From Gammaproteobacteria bacterium (GTDB lineage: Bacteria; Pseudomonadota; Gammaproteobacteria; Steroidobacterales; Woeseiaceae), in the NCBI GenBank assembly GCA_013151645.1, contig JAADHU010000051.1:174984-238983 (forward strand): 64,000 nt of DNA, read 5' to 3'. The notes under the pieces are model-generated. The model made no database searches, was not told the origin of the DNA, and was given only the letters and a program-made list of their open reading frames with translations. Below are positions 39,433 through 48,271 of this stretch, one piece after another (position 1 is the stretch's first letter; every line of letters begins with the position of its first letter). The translations under genes and the position numbers were made by a program.

Positions 39433-39453
39433 CAGCGTTCTCTGACGACTCTG

Positions 39454-40254
39454 TTAATCCGACTTCATGTGACGAATCAGCTTTTCATTGGTGTAGTTTT
39501 CGCTGTCAAACACCAGTCGTTCCTGGAGAAGCTGCAATTGATGCACCAGGAACATCAGAAAAATACTGATCAGGAGTGCGGTAAACGTCGAGTTAAAGGC
39601 GAGACCGAGGCTGGCGGTAACGCCGCTAATGTCACCCTGCACAGCAATATCCGCTTGCGACAGCGCTTCGCCAATACCCCGCACCGTACCGATAAAGCCT
39701 ATTGATGGAATCGCCCAGGAAATATAACGAATCATCGATAACTCTGACTCAAGACGCTCTGCTTCCGATTCGAAAATCAGGTGGGTACTGGTGGATACAT
39801 CCTGAAGATTGCGCGTAGTACTGAATCGCTGCAGCGCATTGAGCAGTGCTCTGGGCAATACCATACCCCGTTGCTCCTCGGGTAACGCCTGCACCTGTCT
39901 TGCGAACTCCCGCGTATCTTCGGGCAGGATACGCATACCCTCGGCAATCGAGACGAGATCAACATCGAGCAACTTGCGCTCGTTCCAGAGCGACCTGGCC
40001 TTGAAACCCATGATGGCCAGCGCCCAGAACATCAGCACGAAACAGGCCTCCTGCTCCATATCCTTGATGAGCACCCAGGTCGATCGCTCCTTTATTTGCC
40101 CCGGATTCTGCTGCGACTCAATCGCTTGCTCGGCGATTACCTCCGCCGCGTTTGGCCGTACTACAGAGACATAGAACGCGTGAACGACGATTACCGCGAT
40201 GATCAGGGCAAAAAGCTGATAGACGAACTCAACGGGAATGTTCTTTTTCTTCAT
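39454..40254 (-). CDS. MotA/TolQ/ExbB-family proton channel subunit
   Basis: A 266-residue inner-membrane protein with hydrophobic segments near 12-31, 69-85, 175-195 and 215-238. The family motif is PSIGFIGTVRGIGEAL (about 183-197), matching the APLLGLLGTVxGI of TolQ/ExbB, and a threonine-containing pore helix NSTFTALLISIF follows. A long cytoplasmic loop (90-170) separates the second and third helices as in the family. It would conduct protons and drive its TolR-like partner, here most likely one or both vWA proteins encoded downstream. No ordinary tolR/exbD gene is present. Confidence 0.88.
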   Translation of the reverse strand: MKKKNIPVEFVYQLFALIIAVIVVHAFYVSVVRPNAAEVIAEQAIESQQNPGQIKERSTWVLIKDMEQEACFVLMFWALAIMGFKARSLWNERKLLDVDLVSIAEGMRILPEDTREFARQVQALPEEQRGMVLPRALLNALQRFSTTRNLQDVSTSTHLIFESEAERLESELSMIRYISWAIPSIGFIGTVRGIGEALSQADIAVQGDISGVTASLGLAFNSTFTALLISIFLMFLVHQLQLLQERLVFDSENYTNEKLIRHMKSD

Positions 40255-40299
40255 TTAGTACTACTCACGGTGAGGGCCTCAAACAGGGCAGGCATCTTT

Positions 40300-40572
40300 C
40301 TAGATGTTGGTCGGAAACGGGATAGGCACGTCGGCAGGAATTTCTTCGGTCGGTACGAAATCGTCATCGTCTTCCTCGTAGGTCTGCTCATCAAGATCAG
40401 AATCGTCAAATTCATCCGCTTCCCCGGAATCATCCGACTCGTCCGACTTGTCTGCATCCTCCACCGGCGTGGCGTTATTTGCAGGCGGTGGCGTATTCTC
40501 CTCCTGAGCGGCGGCCGGCCAGGCCGAAAGTAGTGCCAGAAGGGCGATGATCAGGTAGAAATAGTTGCGCAT
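40300..40572 (-). CDS. Small acidic exported protein
   Basis: A 90-residue protein from ATG 40572. A signal peptide ends AWPAAAQ and the mature part is dominated by Asp and Glu (for example DEQTYEEDDDD), ending PIPFPTNI. No domain is recognised. Such composition suggests a disordered, cation-binding periplasmic peptide. It is packed 46 bases from genes on both sides of the operon. A longer frame opening at 40665 overlaps the preceding gene and would hide the signal peptide. Confidence 0.7.
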   Translation of the reverse strand: MRNYFYLIIALLALLSAWPAAAQEENTPPPANNATPVEDADKSDESDDSGEADEFDDSDLDEQTYEEDDDDFVPTEEIPADVPIPFPTNI

Positions 40573-40618
40573 AACGTATCCACGCTGGTTTGGACAACGG
40601 CCAGACGAAAAAATTACA

Positions 40619-43045
40619 CTAATTAACATTGCGCGCAATTCGAAAGCCCACGTCGATACGCCCATTGCTACCGAAATCCCGATAGCTACTCCTCAATTCC
40701 GTTATTCCTGCGTGCCGCCAACTTGAGCCACGAATGACGTGCTGCGCACCTCGCTTCGGTCCGGTTGGGTCCACTACCGCCGTTGCCTGCCCTGGCTGCG
40801 GCACAGAATAGTAATCCTGAACCCATTCGGCAACATTACCACCACCGTCGTAGATGCCAAGAACATTGGCAGGGAACGAACCCACGGGCGCCGTTGACGC
40901 ATAACCATCGTCGTAACCGGGCAGAACGGACGGAACCAGCTTGCGTGCGGACTGACCGGCGTAATTGCCGCTGTCTCTTCGTGGCGGCAGACGATTGCCC
41001 CAGGGAAACTTTGGCGCACTGCTGCGGGCCTGAAAACGTATCGCCCATGCCCATTCTGCTTCCGTCGGCAACCGATAGCCATTGGGTGTCGGCGTCACCA
41101 TCTCCCATTTTTCAAAGCGCTTCTTGTACGCAGGCGTCAATCCTTCCTCGGTGCTCAGCCAATTGCAATATTCGACCGCATCGTCCCAACTGACACTGAC
41201 GACCGGATTGTTGTTGGCCGCCAACGACGCATGTACGCCATCACCTGAAATATGGTTCCGCCTGAAACGCAGGAACTCTTTATTGGTCACCTCTTTCGCA
41301 CCGATGAAAAAGGGCCTGGTCAACGTAACGGGCACCAGAACTTCATTGGCACGCCGTCCTTGCTCTCGACGGGACGCACCCATCGTAAACCCGCCCGGCT
41401 CCACGCGGCGCAATACCTGCCCATTGGAATTGGTCACGGTCGATGCGACGCTGCGCAAACGCGCCTCCTCATTACTCAAGAGCCTGACCTGAATCTTTTG
41501 CGGGTAGCCCGGTCGCGGTGTGACGCTGCGTTTAAACGACTTGTAACCGTCCTTTTGAACTTCAATGCTGTGCGGCGCCGACGACAAATTGAAGGTCATC
41601 GTGCCCGTACCGCGTACGCGCCCGTCGACCAGAATCTCGGCATCCTTCGGCGTCGCGGAAATGGTCACTTTGCCGACCCGGGCCGTCAGGTCGACGGTTA
41701 TCGACTCCGACGCGGCGGCACGCAACCGCACCTGTCTCACAGTAGATCCGTAGCCCGCTTTCGACAGGCCAATGCGATAGTCAATGTCCGGGGACAAATC
41801 GAGTTTGATTGGCGATTGGCCACGATAACGCCCGTTGACCGTCACGTTCGCCCCGCGCGGTATCGAATTCACCGTCAGGCGCGCGTTGGCCGGTATCAGC
41901 TGAATGAGCGGCACGACCTGATCGACATTCGCGCGGGTCACGATGACGCCGTCCCACGGCCGGAATCCTTCGTGTACGACCGTCAAATCGTGCGAACCTT
42001 CCGTCAGTTCCAGTCGCAGAGGCGTCCTGCCCAATTCAGTGCGACCTTGAAGTACCGTGGCGCCGCTCGGAGCGGACGAAATGTCGACATTGGCCCAGTT
42101 CGGCACCAGTTGCACGTTCACTATCTGCTTTCGGCCAAGCCCGGGCACGACAAGATTGTCCGCATAGGGCAGGTATCGATCGGCACTGACCGTCACTGAA
42201 TGCGTGCCCGGCTCCAGTTCGATCGGCCCGAATGGCGCCTCACCGATGATGGTGTCATCGATGGTCACCAGTCCCTCGACGGAAGGAGTTGTTGCAACCG
42301 TAAGAAAGCCGGGCAATTTACGCATTTCGACCCGCACCGTCCGGCTCGGGGTCGCATCAACCCGAAAACTCTGGTTGGTATCGTAATACCCCGCCGATTT
42401 TACGCGGACGGTATAACTGCCTTCGCGCAGCAACACCCTGTCCGCCAGTGAAATACGAAACCAGCCGCCGTTGATCTCCAGCGAATCCGCCGCCACCGGC
42501 TGTACATCGAAACGAATCGACTTGGCCGTGAACATGAGGTACGAGAGTATCGCCAGTACCGCGATGGCGGCGCCAACCGCAGCTTGCCAGCGGTGCGCCG
42601 TCGACTTTTTGTCGATCGCCCCCGTCCTGGCGGCACGCTGAAAAGCCGTCGGCGCAATCGTTTCCTCGGCCAGCAGGGCGTCTGCACCCGGCAATTCCGG
42701 CGGTTTGGTAATGTAAGCGCTGTCTTCGAACTGTACATCGAGGAATAGAGTCTCATCCCCGGAGGCCACGACAATTCGCGTACCGAAATAGGCCAGCTCA
42801 TCGCCGTCCTGGAGACGACGCGACGCGACCAGCGGTTCTCCATTCAGGTTTACGGCAGTAGCTCGACCGACCGGTTGCATAAACGGCTGACCGTCGAGCG
42901 CATCCAGTAACACGACGGCGGCGCTACCGGGGCCAGGCAGGCGAATATCACAATTGCTCCCGGTACCGAATCGCAGCGGCAGATCACCGAGCGAAAATTT
43001 TCGCTCTCCTTCAGCATCGCGGATAACGATGGCATCGATCTTCAA
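40619..43045 (-). CDS. FHA-like / PEGA-repeat / FGE-sulfatase-fold membrane protein
   Basis: An 808-residue protein. Residues 1-105 are FHA-like (RFGTGSNCDIRLPG, NLNGEPLV) but lack the SxxH phosphopeptide motif. One membrane helix (154-173) is followed by about four PEGA repeats (for example APSGATVLQGRTELGRTPL and PRGANVTVNGRYRGQSPI) to about residue 545. The end is an FGE-sulfatase/SUMF1 domain (GYRLPTEAEWAWAIRF, GNVAEWVQDYY, HVIRGSSW). Both catalytic cysteines of true formylglycine-generating enzymes are absent in GSSWRHAGITE, so it is probably a binding module. Overlaps the kinase gene by four bases. The outer part is predicted periplasmic. Confidence 0.87.
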   Translation of the reverse strand: MKIDAIVIRDAEGERKFSLGDLPLRFGTGSNCDIRLPGPGSAAVVLLDALDGQPFMQPVGRATAVNLNGEPLVASRRLQDGDELAYFGTRIVVASGDETLFLDVQFEDSAYITKPPELPGADALLAEETIAPTAFQRAARTGAIDKKSTAHRWQAAVGAAIAVLAILSYLMFTAKSIRFDVQPVAADSLEINGGWFRISLADRVLLREGSYTVRVKSAGYYDTNQSFRVDATPSRTVRVEMRKLPGFLTVATTPSVEGLVTIDDTIIGEAPFGPIELEPGTHSVTVSADRYLPYADNLVVPGLGRKQIVNVQLVPNWANVDISSAPSGATVLQGRTELGRTPLRLELTEGSHDLTVVHEGFRPWDGVIVTRANVDQVVPLIQLIPANARLTVNSIPRGANVTVNGRYRGQSPIKLDLSPDIDYRIGLSKAGYGSTVRQVRLRAAASESITVDLTARVGKVTISATPKDAEILVDGRVRGTGTMTFNLSSAPHSIEVQKDGYKSFKRSVTPRPGYPQKIQVRLLSNEEARLRSVASTVTNSNGQVLRRVEPGGFTMGASRREQGRRANEVLVPVTLTRPFFIGAKEVTNKEFLRFRRNHISGDGVHASLAANNNPVVSVSWDDAVEYCNWLSTEEGLTPAYKKRFEKWEMVTPTPNGYRLPTEAEWAWAIRFQARSSAPKFPWGNRLPPRRDSGNYAGQSARKLVPSVLPGYDDGYASTAPVGSFPANVLGIYDGGGNVAEWVQDYYSVPQPGQATAVVDPTGPKRGAQHVIRGSSWRHAGITELRSSYRDFGSNGRIDVGFRIARNVN

Positions 43046-45444
43046 ATCGCTTCCTCACATTTCACGACGATCGGTTTCGATTCGATATCCGGCGAAACGC
43101 GAAACTCCAGGCGAACGTCGCGATAACCGGGTCGAATGCCTACTGCCACATATACTCCCGGCCGCAAGCTCAGATCCTGCACGTCAAAGCGTCCCAGTTT
43201 ACCCACTTTGTAGACGGAAACCTCCGTCAGGTTATCGGACAGGATGCGAACGGGCAGCGGCGTTGCCGCTCGTTTCAACAAGATAGACAGCTTTTTTTTC
43301 TGGTCTTCGAGACGCGGGCCCATCGGCTGCATGCGCGAAACATCCAGCAGCATTCGCGTTGCCTTTTGCATGGTCACCGGATCATTCAACGCATCGGGAT
43401 CCGCAATAAAGTCGTTCAACATGCGGTGCACTTTAGCGCGCGCTCTGGCCCGTGAGAGGCCTTCCTGTGCAAATTGTAAATCGGCGTCAACGTCCAGCAA
43501 GGCCTGATAGGTTGTCACCGCCGTTTCCCACTGTTCCCCGGACTCCTGTTCAGCGGCCTCCGCTTCCATGGTTCGAATGCTGGCGAGCCGGATCTCCTGG
43601 TCAACCTGCAGCAGGCCATCAACTGGCTCGGGTGATGCCGGATACATCAATTTTGCGGCATTGAATGCTGCACGAGCGGTTTCAAAGTCCTGCGTTGCCA
43701 GCGCATCCAGACCTTCCGACATGCGTGCGTCGAATGCCGCCTGTTCAATCGCTTTGCGGATACGCACCAGGGCGTCGCTCGCAGGTTGCCATGCAGAATC
43801 AAGTTGCAACGCTTTTTCATAAACCAGTTTTGCCGCTTCCAGCTCCAGATTTTCTTCGTATTGCGAACCCTGATCCATCAATTTCAGCACCGCCTCGAGA
43901 CTGATCGCGCGTTTCAACCCCTGTTCAGCTTCCCGATGTCCCGGCGTAATTGCGACAGCGAGGTCATAAAGGCGAATGGCTTCGATAAAATCACGCGCCG
44001 CGAATGCAGCCTTTGCCGCTGTCAGGCTCTTTTCAAATTCTGCATCGATCTGCTCATAAAACGGATCGAGCAGTTTTGTTGCCTCGCGGTAACGATCACC
44101 AGCCGTGCCATAGTTCTTGGCGAGATAGGCTGCGTCGCCCTCGGCGTAAATATCGAGCACATCGAGATAAGGCTGACCGCCCCAGCGCTCGATGCCCCGG
44201 TACTTGAGTCTTTCAAGCTGCGAGAGAAGATCGCCCAGCGCTTCATCGGTCGCAATCTTGATGCGTGCAACCTCATCCGTGCTGGTCCTGCCGAGGTTCT
44301 CACCGAAACCCGCAGCGCTGCCATCACTCCCTGTTTCTCGCTCGACGGCCATGATTTCAGCGTTACCATCGTCAGCGGTTTGTTCTGATTCCTTTGGCGC
44401 GACGTCGCGCACCGGGCCGGCCGGGACCACACGATCTCCGTTGTCCACGGCTTTCGGTAACACGAAAATAACGCCTATGAACAACAGCAACAGAATGCCG
44501 AGCCCGGCAAGAACGACATTTGGCCGCAAACCTTTTTTGTCACTCTCAGACACGACGGACCGCGCTGTTCCGGCTGCCGCCCGCAGCTGTGGACGAATCG
44601 ATTGGATACCCGGCTGCAGCGCATCCGTCTCGACACCGCCGCCAACCGGTTTCGCGAGCGTCCTGGCGGGTCCTGCGGGGAAACCCGCCACCTCCAGTTG
44701 TTCGATGACCGACTCGGCCGAGGGGCGTAACTCAGCGGCGGGAGAAAGCATTTTTCGCACGAGATTCTGTACGGCCGTGGCAACATTCTGCCCATCAGGT
44801 CGCCGCATCGGTCTGTCTGCATCATCCAGCTCGGGCGGAGAGCCCGTAACAATTTCGTGCATTAAAACACCGAGGGAAAATATATCGTCCGCTGCTTGCG
44901 GTGGATTCCCTGCTTGCTGTCCGGGACTTGCCGCAATGGCAGCCCCACCACCACTTGCGGTCATGCTGCCTGCTGTTGCGGCAACACCAAAGTCAATCAG
45001 GTGCGGCACACCGCGTTCGTCAAGAAGGACGTTGCCGGCTTTGATATCTCGATGCACCAGGCCCTTACCATGCGCGTAACGCAACGCGTCCGCCAGCATG
45101 CCGAACGGCGGCAACGCATCTTGCAGACTTTCGTTGGCGAGCACACCGATATCAGGGCCGTTGATGTATTGCAGACTGTAGAACGGCCCGTCCGGTTCGT
45201 CGTGATATTCAAATACGCGACCGATATGGGCGTGCATCAAGCGACTGCCGATCGTCCACTCTTTGTGGAACAGATCGATACTGGTTTGATTGCCGATCTG
45301 ATCGGCATTGAGGAATTTCAGGGCGACGAGTGTGCCAGCCCTGTCATCCTTCGCCAGCCAGACTTCGGCCATGCCGCCACGCCCAAGTCGGCGAATGAGC
45401 GAATATCGGCTAGCCAGGCGCGCAGCTTCTTTCAGTTCCCGCAT
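43042..45444 (-). CDS. Membrane Hanks-type Ser/Thr kinase with TPR-like outer region
   Basis: An 800-residue kinase. Cytoplasmic kinase domain: glycine loop GRGGMAEVW (about 21-29), Lys43, Glu62, HRDIKAGN (131-138) and DFG (151-153). The activation-segment APE is replaced by SPG (173-175), which is atypical. One membrane helix spans about 310-330. Outside are helical TPR-like repeats (about 400-680) and a short beta, PEGA-like end. It should phosphorylate Ser/Thr on proteins such as the FHA partners encoded next. Its stop overlaps the start of the FHA-PEGA gene. Confidence 0.9.
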   Translation of the reverse strand: MRELKEAARLASRYSLIRRLGRGGMAEVWLAKDDRAGTLVALKFLNADQIGNQTSIDLFHKEWTIGSRLMHAHIGRVFEYHDEPDGPFYSLQYINGPDIGVLANESLQDALPPFGMLADALRYAHGKGLVHRDIKAGNVLLDERGVPHLIDFGVAATAGSMTASGGGAAIAASPGQQAGNPPQAADDIFSLGVLMHEIVTGSPPELDDADRPMRRPDGQNVATAVQNLVRKMLSPAAELRPSAESVIEQLEVAGFPAGPARTLAKPVGGGVETDALQPGIQSIRPQLRAAAGTARSVVSESDKKGLRPNVVLAGLGILLLLFIGVIFVLPKAVDNGDRVVPAGPVRDVAPKESEQTADDGNAEIMAVERETGSDGSAAGFGENLGRTSTDEVARIKIATDEALGDLLSQLERLKYRGIERWGGQPYLDVLDIYAEGDAAYLAKNYGTAGDRYREATKLLDPFYEQIDAEFEKSLTAAKAAFAARDFIEAIRLYDLAVAITPGHREAEQGLKRAISLEAVLKLMDQGSQYEENLELEAAKLVYEKALQLDSAWQPASDALVRIRKAIEQAAFDARMSEGLDALATQDFETARAAFNAAKLMYPASPEPVDGLLQVDQEIRLASIRTMEAEAAEQESGEQWETAVTTYQALLDVDADLQFAQEGLSRARARAKVHRMLNDFIADPDALNDPVTMQKATRMLLDVSRMQPMGPRLEDQKKKLSILLKRAATPLPVRILSDNLTEVSVYKVGKLGRFDVQDLSLRPGVYVAVGIRPGYRDVRLEFRVSPDIESKPIVVKCEEAI

Positions 45445-45458
45445 GAATGGTGGCTAAC

Positions 45459-46691
45459 TTAGCCGGCTGGCTGTGGCGATCGGGCAGGTACACCAACATC
45501 GACCGCCTCGGAGAACCCCGTTTCGATCTGGTAGATTTCCTTGATTAGTTTACGCCAACTCTCGTATTGCGCTTCCGCCGTCCCGGTCAATCGGCGCGTT
45601 TCACCTTCGACGCGTACGGTCAGCGGTGCCGCCTCGGCGCTAAAGGATTCTGCAAGCTCACCAATCTCGGCACGATATATGTTGACGGTTTTGCGCAGTT
45701 GCCACGCACTGATGATCGACTTGATGCCACGATCGACACCGACCGTTTGCACGACACGTTTGGTATAGCCACGAGAACGGCTGGAACTGCGTGTATCCAT
45801 ATTCATCGCACCAACGGTGACCGCAGCACCCAGCAAGGCGCGCAGTGTGGCCGTACGTTTGGTCTGGCGGATCATCACCGCATTTTCCCGGGCCTTCTTG
45901 CGCCAGCCCTCGTAAGGTAAGGCAATGCCGTAATAAAAATTCGCGTAGTGCTCATTGAGCGTATCCACTACCAGTCGGTCGCGCTCCCTGATCTGCCGCA
46001 AACGGGCGACCATCGGATCATTCTCCGCCGGCAGTCTAACCAGTGTCACTTTACCGTTTTTGTCGGTACTCAGGTGTTCGCCGTAAGCCGAGGGAGCCAT
46101 GTCAGCAAAAAACATGAGTTCAGATGTTTGCCGGATGGCCGTAATTTCTTTGGGCGTCAGCGTCGATGCGTAGGCACGTAAATCATTGGCGAGATCGTTA
46201 AATACTTTTTGATACGGATCCTGACTCCTATCCCTGTTCCCTGAATACGAGCGAACCCCTGTTTGCGCCTCGTAGGTTTTCTCAAACCACTCACGCCCCG
46301 TGGCGTCTTCGGCTTTGACCACCAATGAAACGTATTCGCCGTCGGAGCGTCGGATCAGACCACTGAGGATGACATCGGAATAGACACTGCGACTTGGCAC
46401 TACGCGGACCGCGCCCCAAAATCCCGTACTCTGTAACGTGGTCTTAATGTGATAAGGAAGATAGCGTGCTTCGGCCTCACGTAATTCCGGATAGATGCCG
46501 GTCTTTTTCGAGTCGTTACCTTTCGGTATTCCCGGATCGAACTTTACAACACCGATATCGAGTAGCAGGTTCTCCGAGATATCCAGGCTGGCGATATCCA
46601 GCTGAGTCTTTTCGGCAGTCATCACTTGCGATACGGTACATGCGGAACTCGCAAGTGCGATCACTGTTAGCAGGAGTAGCGTCTTTTTCAT
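45459..46691 (-). CDS. Hypothetical lipoprotein of kinase/vWA operon
   Basis: A 410-residue lipoprotein with signal ending ASSAC (Cys near residue 18). The first half (about 40-130), with LLLDIGVVKFDPG and VILSGLIRRSDG, vaguely resembles periplasmic beta domains of outer-membrane assembly lipoproteins, but no family is recognised with confidence. The second half is helical and basic, with a hydrophobic stretch ALLGAAVTVGAMN near 285. It lies 14 bases before the kinase gene, clearly in the same transcript. Confidence 0.75.
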   Translation of the reverse strand: MKKTLLLLTVIALASSACTVSQVMTAEKTQLDIASLDISENLLLDIGVVKFDPGIPKGNDSKKTGIYPELREAEARYLPYHIKTTLQSTGFWGAVRVVPSRSVYSDVILSGLIRRSDGEYVSLVVKAEDATGREWFEKTYEAQTGVRSYSGNRDRSQDPYQKVFNDLANDLRAYASTLTPKEITAIRQTSELMFFADMAPSAYGEHLSTDKNGKVTLVRLPAENDPMVARLRQIRERDRLVVDTLNEHYANFYYGIALPYEGWRKKARENAVMIRQTKRTATLRALLGAAVTVGAMNMDTRSSSRSRGYTKRVVQTVGVDRGIKSIISAWQLRKTVNIYRAEIGELAESFSAEAAPLTVRVEGETRRLTGTAEAQYESWRKLIKEIYQIETGFSEAVDVGVPARSPQPAG

Positions 46692-46745
46692 ACGACTTCT
46701 GGTCCGTTCTTCTCGATTACCACTGTATCAAAGTTCAGTTTGGCC

Positions 46746-47810
46746 CTAGAGGTTATTGTAGTTACGGTATTCTTCCCATAACCGCTCACGTAGCTTCGGA
46801 TCTTCCTCGGACAACGCAGCTTCACGAAGCTGCTTTGCAACGATATCTTCACTGACAAGATCGGGAATATCGTCGGGTGTCCTCGCTTTTCGTTCATCGT
46901 CACTCATGCCGCCAACACTGGGCGACGGTCCGCCACCACCGCCAGCGGCCCCGCCTCCCGTGTCCGCAACACCGCCGCTGCCTCTTACACCACCGGTTGC
47001 CTGTTTGCCGAGACCCACACCACGGCCTCCACCCCCCCCTTGTCCGCCACCGAATCCCTCGGTATCGCGGCCAACGGTTGAAATTTCTCGTTGCTCTTCC
47101 GCCAGGACTTCGTCGAACCCGCCAACCGAGTCCTCAAGCGTTCCTTCGAGCCTCGCCTTGCGTTCTTCGGCCGATTCGCCAGGGTACTGTCCAACGCCAC
47201 CGGCTCCGCCACAAGCTGAAGCAGAATCTCCGCCTGCAATGCCACCCGTTCCGCCCGGCATGTCGCTGCCACAATTGGTGTCGGCAGTGCCGCCGGGCAT
47301 CGCGCCGGAGCCGCCCGCGCCACCCGCGCCACCGCCCGACATACCGCCGCTGCCACCAGCACCACTGATATCACCACCGCTGCCCATGCCGCCGCCTGCC
47401 CCGCTTCCTGAAGCGCCGCCGGAAGAACCACCGGACATGCCCCCGGACGAGCCAGCCGATGAACCACCGGAGGAACCGCCCGACATGCCACCGGACGAAC
47501 CGCCCGATGAACCGCCGGAGGAACCGCCCGACATACCACCGGAGGAACCGCCGGAGGAACCGCCGGAGGAACCGCCCGAAGAACCACCCGACATGCCGCC
47601 CGACGAACCGCCCGATTGCCCTGAAGAGCCACCGGATTGCCCGCCGGAAGAACCTCCGCCCGGTATAGACACGCCGCCGGCCGATGCGCCGCCCACACGA
47701 ATACCGTTATAACCGACGGAGCAACCGCTAATGACCAACACGGTCACAGCCGACATCACGACTATGGGAAGCCTGGAAAAAAGTGAATGAGCCTGGCTGT
47801 GAGTGTGCAT
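46746..47810 (-). CDS. Gly/Ser-repeat lipoprotein, first gene of kinase/vWA operon
   Basis: A 354-residue lipoprotein with lipobox VISGC (Cys near residue 30). Most of the mature protein is low complexity: Gly-Gly-Ser-Ser blocks interspersed with Met (SSGGMSGGSSGG) from about residue 48 to 140, then other glycine-rich sequence to about 310. The C-terminal 45 residues are normal and charged (PDDIPDLVSEDIVAKQLREA), probably a binding helix. It would be a flexible tether from a membrane. No known family. Confidence 0.72.
   Translation of the reverse strand: MHTHSQAHSLFSRLPIVVMSAVTVLVISGCSVGYNGIRVGGASAGGVSIPGGGSSGGQSGGSSGQSGGSSGGMSGGSSGGSSGGSSGGSSGGMSGGSSGGSSGGSSGGMSGGSSGGSSAGSSGGMSGGSSGGASGSGAGGGMGSGGDISGAGGSGGMSGGGAGGAGGSGAMPGGTADTNCGSDMPGGTGGIAGGDSASACGGAGGVGQYPGESAEERKARLEGTLEDSVGGFDEVLAEEQREISTVGRDTEGFGGGQGGGGGRGVGLGKQATGGVRGSGGVADTGGGAAGGGGGPSPSVGGMSDDERKARTPDDIPDLVSEDIVAKQLREAALSEEDPKLRERLWEEYRNYNNL
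47410..47660. repeat. Low-complexity Gly/Ser codon repeat
   Basis: Short units of GGA/GGT/TCC-type codons repeat many times in the Gly/Ser lipoprotein gene. Such a tract is prone to length change by slippage or recombination. Confidence 0.75.
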
Positions 47811-48271
47811 AAGCAGGTACCGCCTAAGTAACTATTATGAGTGGCCGGAGCAATTCCGGCAGCAAGTCGCCGATTCGCGCAAAAACGCAAGCCGGTATTG
47901 TGAGTTTTGATAGCAACAACATGCAGTTAGTTCCATCCGTCTGCAACCTTGCCGGGTCCGATCGACAACGTTTCAGACACTCATGACCTTAATACGCCCG
48001 AGACCCTGCCGCAACAGCAATAGTAAATATCCGCTAACGCCCGCGGCAGATGCAACGGTGTCGCCGAATAACGTTGTTTCCGGTTGAATTTACTGGTTTT
48101 TTTGGAATCAACTCGAATTCACTGCAGATCGGCGAAACGTATTTAGTGAAATAGATACTTCGCTCGCGATCTGCTTCGAGCAAAAAAACCACGCCAATGT
48201 TCGTTTGCCCTGTTGCATTCCTTGCCAGTACCATCCGTAAGGTCGATTCGCGGTTTCCGGAGACTCTTTAC
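47811..48271. other. Intergenic region between operon start and arginase gene
   Basis: About 460 bases separate the divergent Gly/Ser lipoprotein gene and the arginase-fold gene. It must hold promoters for both. No strong coding frame, hairpin terminator or known operator is recognised; a T-rich stretch lies near 48090. Confidence 0.5.

Noticed and set aside
41252..42199. 315-codon plus-strand frame
   Set aside because: Antisense to the PEGA repeats of a well-supported gene; composition is not protein-like.
40619..43045. Active formylglycine-generating enzyme
   Set aside because: The fold is present but both catalytic cysteines are missing near the C-terminal RGSSW motif.
47410..47660. CRISPR-like or satellite array
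   Set aside because: The repeats are in-frame Gly/Ser codons without spacers of constant length.
46906..47712. 268-codon proline-rich plus-strand frame opposite the Gly/Ser lipoprotein gene
   Set aside because: It is the mirror of the Gly/Ser codon repeats; the minus-strand frame has a signal peptide, a lipobox and operon context.
35978..47810. Type VI secretion locus, suggested by kinase, FHA and phosphatase genes
   Set aside because: No sheath, Hcp, VgrG, ClpV or TssM-like gene is present; the TolQ-like and vWA genes indicate a different machine.
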